Assembly (NCBI GenBank): GCA_009594865.1
Contig: VOPT01000021.1
Location: forward strand, 1-64,000
Length of the DNA stretch: 64,000 bases
Direction: 5' to 3'
Source of the DNA: Nitrospira sp.
GTDB taxonomy: Bacteria > Nitrospirota > Nitrospiria > Nitrospirales > Nitrospiraceae
The translations under genes and the position numbers were made by a program. Every line of letters starts with the position of its first letter. Position 1 is the first letter of the stretch. This document shows, in pieces, positions 24,017 through 32,821 of this stretch. Under the pieces are notes generated by a model. It ran no database searches. It saw only the letters and a program-made list of their open reading frames with translations, and was not told where the DNA came from.

Positions 24017-25345
24017 CTATAGCCGTTTCCCAGAATCAGTCAATAGTTCCAAGAGCTTATGATCAAAATTTGGGAATGAGGTCTCGATACAATCCGTATG
24101 GAGAATCTGCGTCGCCTGAGCGGCGGTTAACCCGCCGATGGCGACAGACATGGCCACACGATGATCGCCATGACTCTCGCAGATGGCGCCGGTCAGGGCG
24201 CCATTGGCACCATTGCGTCCGAGCCCTTGGATGACCATCCCGTCTGGCCGCTCTTCGATGCGCGCTCCCATCGCGCGCAACTCTGTTGCCATGGTGGCGA
24301 TCCGGTCGCTTTCTTTTACCCGCAGTTCTTCAGCGCCGATGATCACGGTCTCACCCTCCGCCACGGCTGCTGCCACGCAGAGAATAGGAAATTCATCGAT
24401 GGTCTGAGGAATCTGATCGGGCCCGATGCGTACGCCATGAAGCGGCCTGGAGAGTACCCGCAAATCCGCGACGGGCTCCCCCGCCTCCTCGCGCGGATTC
24501 AGCATCTCGACATGCGCGCCCATCTGGCGCAAGATGTCGATCAGGCCGGTTCGCGTCGGATTCATCCCCACATTACGAATCGTGACATCGGAATCCGGGA
24601 CAATGGAAGATCCGACCAGGAAAAATGCCGCAGCCGAGAGATCACCGGGCACCACCACCGGTTTGCCACTCCAACGGACAGCAGGACGCCCTTCGATCCG
24701 GACCGTGCATCCGTCCCGCTCAAATGGAATCTCGAAATAGGCCAGCATGCGTTCGGTGTGATCTCGCGAGAGCCGGGGCTCGGAGATGGTCGTGAGGCCA
24801 TCCGCATACAGGGCTGCGAAGAGCAAGGACGATTTGATCTGAGCGCTTGCAACGGGCGAGACATAGGACATGCCCTTGAGTCTGGTCCCCGTAATGGCCA
24901 AGGGCGCAAGTTCCCCGCCCTTCCGCCCGGCAATAGTTGCGCCCATCGCGCGCAGCGGCTTCACCACCCGCCCCATAGGACGTCGTCTGATCGATTCATC
25001 TCCGGTGAGGATCGTAAAAAAATCCTGCCCCGCCAACAGCCCGGCCATCAAACGGATTCCGGTCCCTGAATTGCCGCAATCGATGGGGCCGAACGGTTCC
25101 GTCAATCCCCACATGCCTTTGCCGTAGACCGTCAACGATTCCGGCGTCTCCTCGATTCGCACTCCCAGCGACTGGAAGGCGCGCATGGTATTCAAGCAAT
25201 CTTCGCCGCGGCAATACTCCGTCACGGTGCTCGTTCCTTCGGCCAACGCCGTGAGGATGATGGCCCGATGCGTGACGGACTTATCGCCCGGCACCGTGAT
25301 GGTGCCCTTCAACGGGCGGCCTGGCGTGATCGTTAACGAAGCCAT
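24017..25345 (-). CDS. aroA: 3-phosphoshikimate 1-carboxyvinyltransferase (EPSP synthase)
   Basis: Joins phosphoenolpyruvate and shikimate-3-phosphate, step six of the shikimate pathway and the target of glyphosate. Motifs include PGDKSVTHRAIIL, DCGNSGTGIRLMAG with the glyphosate-site glycine region, ALFAALYADG, RDHTERML, VPGDLSAAAF and the C-terminal DHRVAMSVAIGGL. The 442-residue length is normal. It lies between tyrA (six-base gap) and cmk, which is consistent with the aroA-cmk order seen widely. Confidence 0.97.
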   Translation of the reverse strand: MASLTITPGRPLKGTITVPGDKSVTHRAIILTALAEGTSTVTEYCRGEDCLNTMRAFQSLGVRIEETPESLTVYGKGMWGLTEPFGPIDCGNSGTGIRLMAGLLAGQDFFTILTGDESIRRRPMGRVVKPLRAMGATIAGRKGGELAPLAITGTRLKGMSYVSPVASAQIKSSLLFAALYADGLTTISEPRLSRDHTERMLAYFEIPFERDGCTVRIEGRPAVRWSGKPVVVPGDLSAAAFFLVGSSIVPDSDVTIRNVGMNPTRTGLIDILRQMGAHVEMLNPREEAGEPVADLRVLSRPLHGVRIGPDQIPQTIDEFPILCVAAAVAEGETVIIGAEELRVKESDRIATMATELRAMGARIEERPDGMVIQGLGRNGANGALTGAICESHGDHRVAMSVAIGGLTAAQATQILHTDCIETSFPNFDHKLLELLTDSGKRL

Positions 25346-25351
25346 CGCAGC

Positions 25352-26248
25352 TTAGGCCTTCCCTGGCGTCCGGGGAATGAGTTGTTCGCGTTCGTGCTTG
25401 GCCTTGTCCAATTGTTTTTCGATCCCAGCCGCATCACCGGCGGCAATCAACCGTTTCAACTCACCGAGATGCCGTTCATAGGTCTCGATCAACGACACAA
25501 CGTTGTCCCGATTCCAGAGAAAAATGTCTCGCCACATCTCCGGAGAACTGGCGGCGATCCTGGTGGTGTCGCGCAATCCGCCGCCGGAATGACCGGCCAG
25601 ATCCAGTTCCGGCACGCCATGGTCGCGCACATCCGCCAAGGCCGTCATCAACGCAAAGGCTGCCACGTGTGGCAAGTGACTGACGGCGCCGAGGATCTTG
25701 TCGTGGAGGAACGGATCCATCTCGAGCACGATCGAACCCGCGAGTTCCCAGATTCTACGAACAATTTTCAGTGCCTCGGGATCTGTGTAGGCGGTGGGCG
25801 TCAGAATGCAGCGGGCACCGGAAAAGAGCGTCTCCGATCCGGCGGCTACCCCGGTCTTTTCCTTGCCGGCAATGGGGTGGGCGCCGACAAATTTTACCCC
25901 TGACGGCAGCAGAGCCTCGGCCCGGGTGACCAACTCCCCCTTCACGCTGCCGACATCGCTGACGATCGTATCGGGCTTGAGACAGCCGGCCCACTCCTGC
26001 AGGTGCCGCTCATAGGTATCCACCGGCGTGGCCAGCAAGACGAAGTCTGCACCTTCGACGCCTTCGCGAGGATCAGACACGTACCGATCGATGGCGCCGA
26101 CCTCAACCGCCGTTTTCAGGTTCTCCACGCGGCGCCCGATGCCGACGACGGAATCCGCCAGCTTCTGACGGCGCAGGATCATCCCCAGGGAGCCGCCGAT
26201 GAGGCCGACCCCGATAATGGCCACTTGTTTAAAATGTGGTGTCGTCAT
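25352..26248 (-). CDS. tyrA: Prephenate dehydrogenase
   Basis: NAD(P)-dependent oxidation of prephenate (or arogenate) towards tyrosine. The N-terminal Rossmann motif is GVGLIGGSLGMIL; HPIAGKEKTGVAAG and DPFLHDKILGAVSHLPHVAAFAL are conserved substrate-site segments. At 298 residues it is the monofunctional form, without a chorismate mutase domain or an ACT domain. It follows aroF in the operon, with a 53-base gap. Confidence 0.95.
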   Translation of the reverse strand: MTTPHFKQVAIIGVGLIGGSLGMILRRQKLADSVVGIGRRVENLKTAVEVGAIDRYVSDPREGVEGADFVLLATPVDTYERHLQEWAGCLKPDTIVSDVGSVKGELVTRAEALLPSGVKFVGAHPIAGKEKTGVAAGSETLFSGARCILTPTAYTDPEALKIVRRIWELAGSIVLEMDPFLHDKILGAVSHLPHVAAFALMTALADVRDHGVPELDLAGHSGGGLRDTTRIAASSPEMWRDIFLWNRDNVVSLIETYERHLGELKRLIAAGDAAGIEKQLDKAKHEREQLIPRTPGKA

Positions 26249-26301
26249 TGGATACTTGCCGGGTTCTCAAGATATGCCCAGGTCAGCGTCTCGCCTCTTC
26301 A

Positions 26302-27315
26302 TTACAAGGTGCGATCGACGGCGGCGGCGATCTTGCGCAAATCTCCCATCAGTTCTTTGAATTTCGACGGCCGGATGGATTCCTCTCCGTCACACAGGGC
26401 ACATTCGGGATTGGAATGCACTTCGATCAACAGACCATCGGCTCCGGCAGCGATCGCCGCTTTGGACATCGGCGCCACCAAATCCCACTTACCGGTGGCA
26501 TGACTCGGATCGACGATGACGGGAAGATGCGACAGATCCTTGAGCGTCGGGATGGCCGCGAGATCCAGCGTGTTCCGATACTGCGTTTCAAAGGTGCGGA
26601 TCCCGCGCTCGCACAACATGACGTTGCGGTTGCCGCGGGACATGATGTACTCCGCAGAGAGCAGAAACTCCTTGATGGTAGCTGAGAGACCGCGCTTCAA
26701 CAACACCGGCTTATCGTAGGCGCCGACTTCCTTGAGGAGCTCGAAGTTCTGCATGTTACGGGCGCCGATTTGAATGATGTCGGCCTTCTCCAGGAAGAGT
26801 TCGATATCACGGGTATCGAGAATCTCGCTCACGACCGGCAGGCCGGTCTGCTTCTTGGCCTCCACCAGATAATCCAGCCCTTCGCGTCCCAATCCCTGGA
26901 AGGAATAGGGCGAGGTTCGCGGCTTATACGCCCCGCCTCGCAAAACCGTCGCGCCGGCCGATTTGACTTCGTGGGCGATCCCTACGGTCAATTCCAACCG
27001 TTCGACCGCGCAGGGACCGGCCATGATCGTAATTTTCTTGTCGCCGATCTTGACGCCGTTGACGTCGATGATTGTATTTTCTTTCTTAAACTCGCGACTG
27101 ACGAGCTTCCATGGAGCCAGAATCGGCAACACACTTTCCACACCGGGCAAGGCGGTCAACGGCTGATTGTGCAAGATCCGGTCGTCGCCGATCACGCCGA
27201 TAATAGTCCGTTCCTGCCCGGCCGAGATGTGCGACTTCAACCCCAATTCCCGAAGCCGGTCGGTGATGTGATCGACTTCCCGCTCCGAAGCGTCAGGCTT
27301 CAAGACAATAATCAT
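26302..27315 (-). CDS. aroF: 3-deoxy-7-phosphoheptulonate synthase
   Basis: First enzyme of the shikimate pathway. The 337-residue protein has an N-terminal ferredoxin/ACT-like regulatory domain (residues 1-70) and the type I beta barrel: [45 protein letters not shown], and [14 protein letters not shown]. This is the form used by Thermotoga and Bacillus-like groups, where the N-terminal domain gives feedback control by tyrosine or phenylalanine. The organism may have other isozymes; none is in the window. It lies 18 bases after hisC. Confidence 0.95.
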   Translation of the reverse strand: MIIVLKPDASEREVDHITDRLRELGLKSHISAGQERTIIGVIGDDRILHNQPLTALPGVESVLPILAPWKLVSREFKKENTIIDVNGVKIGDKKITIMAGPCAVERLELTVGIAHEVKSAGATVLRGGAYKPRTSPYSFQGLGREGLDYLVEAKKQTGLPVVSEILDTRDIELFLEKADIIQIGARNMQNFELLKEVGAYDKPVLLKRGLSATIKEFLLSAEYIMSRGNRNVMLCERGIRTFETQYRNTLDLAAIPTLKDLSHLPVIVDPSHATGKWDLVAPMSKAAIAAGADGLLIEVHSNPECALCDGEESIRPSKFKELMGDLRKIAAAVDRTL

Positions 27316-27333
27316 GGTCTCGTCTCGCTTTCC

Positions 27334-28419
27334 TTATTGCGACGCGCGTGTGACGTCTTCCAGCGCGCTCAGGAACAATTGGTTTTCTTCCGGGAGGCCG
27401 ATGGTCACCCGCAACATGCGGCCTTCGATATGACGCACAATGATGCCCTTGGCCAACAGCGCGTCAAAGACTGCGCGCCCGCTTCTTCCGACATCGAAAT
27501 AGAGAAAATTCGTTTCACTGGGCAAGGCCTCGAACCCCAGCCGGCGCAGGCCGGCACGCACTTTGTCCATTTCCACGTGATTGAGAGAGCGGCTTGCGGT
27601 CACATGCGCGTCGTCGTCCAGCGCCGCCAATGCGGCACGTTGCGCCATGCTGTTGGCGTTGAAAGGGGGACGGATTCGATTCAAGTAATTGGTGATTTCA
27701 GGAGTGGTGATCCCATACCCGATGCGCAAGCCCGCTAATCCATAAATCTTGGAGAAGGTTCGCAAGACGATGACAGGACGTCCGGCCGTGACATACCCGA
27801 GCGACTCAGGAAATTCCGGATGCCGCACATATTCGTAATAGGCCTCATCAAATACAACCACGACATGGTCCGGCACCCGCTCCATGAGCGCCGCTACCTC
27901 CGCTTTGGTGGCCATGGTGCCCGTCGGGTTGTTGGGGTTGCACACAAAGAGCAACCGCGTCTTATCGGTGATGGCGGCGGCCATGGCCGGCAAATCGTGA
28001 TGCCAATTCTTCTGCGGCACTTCAACCGCTACCCCGTGCGCCGCCTTCACTTCCATTTTATAAATCACGAAGGTGTGTTCCGCCATCACGGCCTCGTCTC
28101 CCGGCGAGAGGAAGGTTCGGGCGAGGAGTCCGAGGATTTCATCGGAGCCGTTTCCGAGTATGACCTGGTCCGGTGCGACCTTCCAACGTTCGGCCAGGGC
28201 TCCTCGCAGGCGGAACGCTCCGCCATCTGGATACCGATGCAGAGTCGGAACCGTCTCGGCGAGCACGGCCATGGCCTTCGGCGAGGGCCCGATCGGATTT
28301 TCGTTGGAGGCCAGCTTCACCGCGCGCGGCAAGCCCAACTCTCGTTGTAGCTCTTCGATGGGTTTTCCAGGCACGTACGGCACGAGGGAGGCGATATCGG
28401 GATGCACCTTCAATGGCAT
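27334..28419 (-). CDS. hisC: Histidinol-phosphate/aromatic aminotransferase
   Basis: PLP enzyme of fold type I. Motifs are KLASNENPIGPSPKA near the N terminus, the PLP phosphate site GNGSDEILGLL, NPNNPTGTM, DEAYYEY, and the catalytic lysine in RTFSKIYGLAGLRIGYG. The 361-residue size fits HisC. In this operon, between pheA and aroF, it probably also transaminates phenylpyruvate or prephenate for aromatic amino acid synthesis, since no histidine genes lie nearby. That dual role is inference from context. Confidence 0.92.
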   Translation of the reverse strand: MPLKVHPDIASLVPYVPGKPIEELQRELGLPRAVKLASNENPIGPSPKAMAVLAETVPTLHRYPDGGAFRLRGALAERWKVAPDQVILGNGSDEILGLLARTFLSPGDEAVMAEHTFVIYKMEVKAAHGVAVEVPQKNWHHDLPAMAAAITDKTRLLFVCNPNNPTGTMATKAEVAALMERVPDHVVVVFDEAYYEYVRHPEFPESLGYVTAGRPVIVLRTFSKIYGLAGLRIGYGITTPEITNYLNRIRPPFNANSMAQRAALAALDDDAHVTASRSLNHVEMDKVRAGLRRLGFEALPSETNFLYFDVGRSGRAVFDALLAKGIIVRHIEGRMLRVTIGLPEENQLFLSALEDVTRASQ

Positions 28420-28435
28420 GGTGTCACTCGGACCT

Positions 28436-29512
28436 CTAGGAGTAGGCGGGATACGACCCGAGAATCTTCATGAACAGACAGCGGCTCTTGACCTCTTCCG
28501 CCGCTTTCTTGACCCGCTCCTCGTCGATATGGCCCTCGATATCGACAAAGAAAATGTATTCCCAGGCTTTGCGACGCGAGGGACGCGACTCGATCTTCGT
28601 CATGTTCAAGCCATGGGAGGCAAAGGGTCGCAATAAGTCGTACAGGGCGCCGACCTTGTCCTTGACCGACAACATGAGCGAGGTTTTGTCACGGCCCGTC
28701 CGCTCCGGCGCCTTCTGTGACAACACGAGAAACCGCGTGAAGTTATTGATGTTGTCTTCGATTCTGGCTGTTACCACCTTTAAGCCATAGAGCTGGGACG
28801 CCAGTTCCGACGCGATCGCGGCGGCCGAAGGATCATCCACCGACATTTCCGCAGCCCGCGCGGTACTCGCCACCTCCGACACCGGTACGTGGGGCAGATT
28901 GGTCTCCAGCCAATTTCGGCATTGCGCAATGGCGTGGGGATGCGAATAGATGCGCTTGATGTCTGCCGCGATTCCGCTTTTTGACATGAGATGGTGCGCA
29001 ACTTCCTGCAGCACTTCGCCGTAGATCAACAGGTTAGAGTCGACGAACATGTCGAGAGTGTGATTCACCACGCCTTCCGTCGTGTTCTCGATCGGCACCA
29101 CACCGAAATGGGCGCGTCCCCGCTCCACTTCACTGAAGACATCCTTAATGCTGTTGACGGGGATATAGTGGGCAGAGGCGCCGAATTTTTGCATGCAGGC
29201 CATATGGGTAAATGTGGCCCTCGGTCCAAGGTAGGCGACCTTTTGCGGCCCTTCCAGGGATAACGACGCCGACATGATTTCCCGGTATACCGCTCGGATG
29301 GCCTCGGTGGGAAAGGGGCCGGTATTTTGTTTGCTGAGACGATCGAAAATCGCCGCTTCGCGTCCAGGCGTGTGCAGATTCGCGTCTGCGTCTTTGAGCT
29401 TCTTCAGCCGGCCGATCTCAATGACCGATTTCGAGCGCTCGTTCAGGAGGCGCAAAATCTGATCGTCGAGCCGATCGATTTGTTCGCGATGGACTTGCAA
29501 GTCATCAGACAT
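28436..29512 (-). CDS. pheA: Bifunctional chorismate mutase/prephenate dehydratase
   Basis: Converts chorismate through prephenate to phenylpyruvate. The 358-residue protein has an AroQ chorismate mutase domain (VHREQIDRLDDQILRLLNER, residues ~5-85) and a dehydratase domain with YLGPRATFTHMA and the active-site TTEGVVNHTLDM. The C-terminal ACT domain, for phenylalanine feedback, contains KTSLMLSVKDKVGALY and ESRPSRRKAWEYIFFVDI. ATG 29512 is chosen because it begins the mutase helix; a TTG at 29599 in frame coincides with the predicted transcription start and is unlikely. First gene of the long operon. Confidence 0.94.
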   Translation of the reverse strand: MSDDLQVHREQIDRLDDQILRLLNERSKSVIEIGRLKKLKDADANLHTPGREAAIFDRLSKQNTGPFPTEAIRAVYREIMSASLSLEGPQKVAYLGPRATFTHMACMQKFGASAHYIPVNSIKDVFSEVERGRAHFGVVPIENTTEGVVNHTLDMFVDSNLLIYGEVLQEVAHHLMSKSGIAADIKRIYSHPHAIAQCRNWLETNLPHVPVSEVASTARAAEMSVDDPSAAAIASELASQLYGLKVVTARIEDNINNFTRFLVLSQKAPERTGRDKTSLMLSVKDKVGALYDLLRPFASHGLNMTKIESRPSRRKAWEYIFFVDIEGHIDEERVKKAAEEVKSRCLFMKILGSYPAYS

Positions 29513-29635
29513 GACGGGGGGATTTCCTCCTCGCGGCAGGCGTCTTTTCGAACGACGCTCCGCGAAACGAGTCCAAGCCAATGGATTGCGCTTGGACAAG
29601 TGGGTATCCTACAGGAGCCACTGCGGGCATTGCAA
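29513..29635 (-). promoter_or_regulatory. Promoter and structured leader of the aromatic operon
   Basis: On the minus strand TTGCAA (29635-29630) and TAGGAT (29611-29606), 18 bases apart, form a good sigma-70 promoter. The leader then holds two hairpins. The first is GTCCAAGC (29597-29590) against GCTTGGAC (29578-29571), extendable by an inner CAAT/ATTG. The second is GCGTC against GACGC within an outer GCGG/CCGC pair, ending just before GAGGAGG ahead of pheA. Such a structured leader could allow attenuation or translation control; no leader peptide rich in Phe or Tyr was recognised. Confidence 0.45.
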
Positions 29636-29651
29636 GGATAGGTCTGGGGAT

Positions 29652-30689
29652 TCAAGGAGTTGTGAGCGAATCCGCCTCACCGGACAACGGGAGCAGGTCT
29701 TTCTGTTTCTTGAAATGCTCGTAGGCCGATCTGGTCGCCTGACGGCCGCGACCAGTGCGTTCTAGAAAGCCCGCCTGGATCAAATAAGGTTCATAGACAT
29801 CTTCCAGCGTGCCCTTATCCTCCTGCACCGCGGCGGCCAACGAATCAACCCCGACGGGCCCACCGTTAAACTTTTCGATCACGGTGAGAAGCACACGACG
29901 GTCCATCTCATCCAGTCCAGCCGCGTCGACCGCCAACCACGCCAAAGCATCCTGGGCGACCGGTTGAGTGATACGCCCCCCGGCCTTGATTTGGGCATAG
30001 TCCCGGATGCGCTTAATCAATCGATTGACGATGCGGGGCGTTCCCCGGGCCCGGCGAGCAATCTCAGCCGCACCGGCTTCGTCGATGGGAATACTCAGCA
30101 ACCCTGCTGAACGCGTGACGATCGACGTCAGTTCCACAGAGGAATAAAACTCCAGCCGGTGCACTAATCCGAACCGATCTCGCAGAGGGGAGGTCAAAGC
30201 CCCCGCTCTAGTCGTGGCTCCAACCAGGGTAAACCGAGGCAATTCGAGTTTCACGGTTCTTGTCGAAGCGCCCTGTCCGACGACCAGATCGAGCTGATAG
30301 TCCTCCATCGCCGGATAGAGGGCCTCTTCCACCGACGCCGGTAACCGGTGAATTTCATCGATAAACAAGACATCCCGTTCCTGCAGATTGGTCAGAATCG
30401 CGGCAAGATCACCCGCGTGGCTCAAGACGAGCCCGGAGGTCGAGCGGATGGCCGATCCCATTTCCCTAGCAATGATGTGGGCGATCGTCGTCTTGCCCAG
30501 GCCTGGTGGACCGTAAAAGATCGCATGGTCCAAGGCTTCGCCGCGGCGCTTGGCCGCTTCGATGCAAATCTCCAGCGATTCCTTCATCCGCGGTTGCCCG
30601 ACGTACTCCCGCAAACTCTGCGGGCGCAGCGCCGCCTCGAGCCCGCGCTCGTCGTCGGTCAGTTGGTTGCTCACGGTGCGGTCAGACAT
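29652..30689 (-). CDS. ruvB: Holliday junction branch-migration ATPase RuvB
   Basis: Hexameric AAA+ motor that moves Holliday junctions with RuvA. Walker A is [15 protein letters not shown], Walker B is [11 protein letters not shown], and sensor 1 is [21 protein letters not shown], carrying the arginine finger. The C-terminal winged helix contains [25 protein letters not shown]. The 345-residue length is normal. A Cys-rich exported-protein gene separates it from ruvA; ruvC is not in the window. Confidence 0.97.
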   Translation of the reverse strand: MSDRTVSNQLTDDERGLEAALRPQSLREYVGQPRMKESLEICIEAAKRRGEALDHAIFYGPPGLGKTTIAHIIAREMGSAIRSTSGLVLSHAGDLAAILTNLQERDVLFIDEIHRLPASVEEALYPAMEDYQLDLVVGQGASTRTVKLELPRFTLVGATTRAGALTSPLRDRFGLVHRLEFYSSVELTSIVTRSAGLLSIPIDEAGAAEIARRARGTPRIVNRLIKRIRDYAQIKAGGRITQPVAQDALAWLAVDAAGLDEMDRRVLLTVIEKFNGGPVGVDSLAAAVQEDKGTLEDVYEPYLIQAGFLERTGRGRQATRSAYEHFKKQKDLLPLSGEADSLTTP

Positions 30690-30718
30690 GACGAATTCCT
30701 AGAGGATATGCTCTTCAG

Positions 30719-31225
30719 TTATTTGGACTCGGGTGCGGGTCTGAATTTCGGTGGCGGCGGAGACGCGCCCTGCCCCGGAGCCGCCGTGCTGCCGCAATCA
30801 GGCGGGCACTTGACGCCGCCCTGGCTTGGATCGGGCATACTGGCCCCCATCTGCCGCGATTGACATTGTGACACCAGCCCGCCATCGACGGACCCGCAAC
30901 GCGAAGGAACATTCGAGCGACCGACTTCATTATATCCATCCGGGCAAGATCCACAGACCGAAAGCATGTTGCCGCCTAAGGGTACGCACTGGACCAACAC
31001 CGGGTCGCCATCTTTGCAGAGCTCCGGGGCATTGGTCCTTCCGGTGGTGGCGTATCCTTCCGGGCATACCCCGCAGGTCTTGCGGATACTTTTCGGCTCT
31101 TCCATGCCCTCGGCGGCGAAGACTTGTTCCGTTATCGAGACACAGAGCAAGATCGCCACTACGGCGAGCCCGGTCACGATGGCTCGCCGCCTGCTTCTCG
31201 TTTGTGCACGCTCAGTCATTGGCAT
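30719..31225 (-). CDS. Exported Cys-rich protein with two repeats
   Basis: A 168-residue protein of unrecognised family. A membrane or signal segment (AIVTGLAVVAILLCVSITEQVFA, residues ~15-38) is followed by two similar ~45-residue units: CGVCPEGYATTGRTNAPELC ending in VQC, and CGSCPDGYNEVGRSNVPSRC ending in SQC. A proline-rich tail follows (CPPDCGSTAAPGQG). The paired cysteines suggest disulfide-linked extracytoplasmic repeats. It sits between ruvA and ruvB on the same strand with gaps of three and 29 bases, a place with no obvious functional connection. Confidence 0.75.
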   Translation of the reverse strand: MPMTERAQTRSRRRAIVTGLAVVAILLCVSITEQVFAAEGMEEPKSIRKTCGVCPEGYATTGRTNAPELCKDGDPVLVQCVPLGGNMLSVCGSCPDGYNEVGRSNVPSRCGSVDGGLVSQCQSRQMGASMPDPSQGGVKCPPDCGSTAAPGQGASPPPPKFRPAPESK

Positions 31226-31228
31226 GTG

Positions 31229-31837
31229 TCACCCCTTGGCCAGGTCTTTGAGGGCCTCTCGAATCACCTGCTCTAACCCCTGCGTCATCGCACCGGCTTC
31301 CTCCACCCGCTTCAACGCCTCTTTCACATCCGGTTGCCGATAGCCGAGATTCACTAACGCCGACAAGGCATCCCCGTACAGCGGATTGGCGGATCGTCCA
31401 GGGCCAGCTCCGGCTGGTTCGCCGGACGGATGCAACCGAGCCACCTTGTCCTTAAGCTCCAGTGCAATTCTCGCCGCCGACTTTTTGCCGATCCCCGGAA
31501 CCGTTCCCAATTTTTCGATATCTGCCGCCTGAATCGCCGTGTACAGGTCTCGCACGGACAGCGTGGAGAGCACGCTGAGCCCCAATTTCGGCCCGATTCC
31601 TGAAATGCCGGTCAACAACAGAAACGCTTCCTTCTCGGCCGCGGTGAGAAATCCGAACAACTGGATCGCATCCTCGCGCACATGCGTATGGATGCTGAGC
31701 GTCACCGGCTCATGCTGATTGGGCAACGAATAATAGGTACTGAGAGGAACCAGGACCTCATAACCCACGCCATGGACATCGAGCGTGACTTGCGAGGGCG
31801 CCTTGAAGGCCACGAGGCCTGTCAGTAAGGCGATCAT
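31229..31837 (-). CDS. ruvA: Holliday junction DNA helicase subunit RuvA
   Basis: Binds Holliday junctions as a tetramer and recruits RuvB. The 202-residue protein has the OB-fold N terminus (MIALLTGLVAFKAPSQVTLDVHGVGYEV), the helix-hairpin-helix pair (LTGISGIGPKLGLSVLS and KLGTVPGIGKKSAARIALEL), and the flexible linker before the C-terminal RuvB-binding helices (DALSALVNLGYRQPDVKEAL). It lies 81 bases after yebC. Confidence 0.96.
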   Translation of the reverse strand: MIALLTGLVAFKAPSQVTLDVHGVGYEVLVPLSTYYSLPNQHEPVTLSIHTHVREDAIQLFGFLTAAEKEAFLLLTGISGIGPKLGLSVLSTLSVRDLYTAIQAADIEKLGTVPGIGKKSAARIALELKDKVARLHPSGEPAGAGPGRSANPLYGDALSALVNLGYRQPDVKEALKRVEEAGAMTQGLEQVIREALKDLAKG

Positions 31838-31918
31838 TTGATCAGTAGAAACGAGTGCGGCGGAGTGATGGATGAATAGACTGCGTGTTCGTCGATACTC
31901 AGTGCCGAAACTCCCGGA

Positions 31919-32674
31919 TTAGGCGGTGGCAGCGGCAACTTTCTCCATGACCTCGTCGGAGATATCGAAGTTCGCATGAACCTTCTGCACATCGTCATGC
32001 TCGTCCAGAATTTCCATGAGCTTCAGCATGTGTTCCGCGGCCTTTTCCTCCAACGCAATCGTATTCTGGGGAATGAAGTTTAATTCAGCAAGCGTATACT
32101 CGATTTTGGCGTCGTTCAGCGCTTTCTTCACGGCCTCAAAGTCCTGCGGGCTGGTCAGCACTTCGAACGCCTTATCGCTGACCTTCACGTCTTCCGCTCC
32201 GGCTTCGAGGGCTATGGTGAGCAGCGCATCTTCCTCGACCTTCCCCTTCTCGACGACCAGCACGCCTTTCTTATGGAATTGCCAGGCGACCGCTCCGGCC
32301 TCCGCCATATTGCCGCCATTTTTTGTGAGCAAGCTGCGAATTTCGGCAACTGTGCGATTCCGGTTATCCGAGGTAATTTCCATCAAAACGGCCGTGCCAC
32401 CGGGGCCGTACCCCTCAAGCGTGAACTCTTCGTATGTCACGCCAGGCAATTCGCCGGTACCCCGCTGAATGGCCTTTTTCATGGTATCGCCGGGCATATT
32501 GGCTTCTTTGGCCTTGGCAATAGCCAATCGCAGGCGTGGGTTTCCATCGGGGTCCCCGCCGGATCGCGCCGCAATCGTCAACTCACGGATAATCCGCGTG
32601 AAGACCTTGCCGCGCTTGGCATCGACCGCCGATTTGTGCCGCTTGATTGTTGCCCAATGACTGTGGCCACCCAT
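31919..32674 (-). CDS. yebC: YebC/PmpR-family regulatory protein
   Basis: A 251-residue member of the TACO1/YebC family, opening with GGHSHWATIKRHKSAVDAKRGKVFTRI and containing GGDPDGNPRLRLAIAKAKEANMPGD, the strongest family signatures. Members act as transcription regulators (PmpR) or, for some paralogues, relieve ribosome stalling at polyproline. The yebC-ruv order is conserved in many bacteria, although ruvC, which often lies between, is absent here. Confidence 0.95.
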   Translation of the reverse strand: MGGHSHWATIKRHKSAVDAKRGKVFTRIIRELTIAARSGGDPDGNPRLRLAIAKAKEANMPGDTMKKAIQRGTGELPGVTYEEFTLEGYGPGGTAVLMEITSDNRNRTVAEIRSLLTKNGGNMAEAGAVAWQFHKKGVLVVEKGKVEEDALLTIALEAGAEDVKVSDKAFEVLTSPQDFEAVKKALNDAKIEYTLAELNFIPQNTIALEEKAAEHMLKLMEILDEHDDVQKVHANFDISDEVMEKVAAATA

Positions 32675-32821
32675 GGCGACTCCTCTTCGCGTGCACCGCC
32701 CCTGCTATGCATCAGAGACATGAACGCGCAAAACCGGAATTGAAAAATGTACAGCTAACATAGTCCCGACAAGGGTGTCAACGCGAGGCCGGTGGCTGCG
32801 CTCTTGCTGAACAGGACCGCC

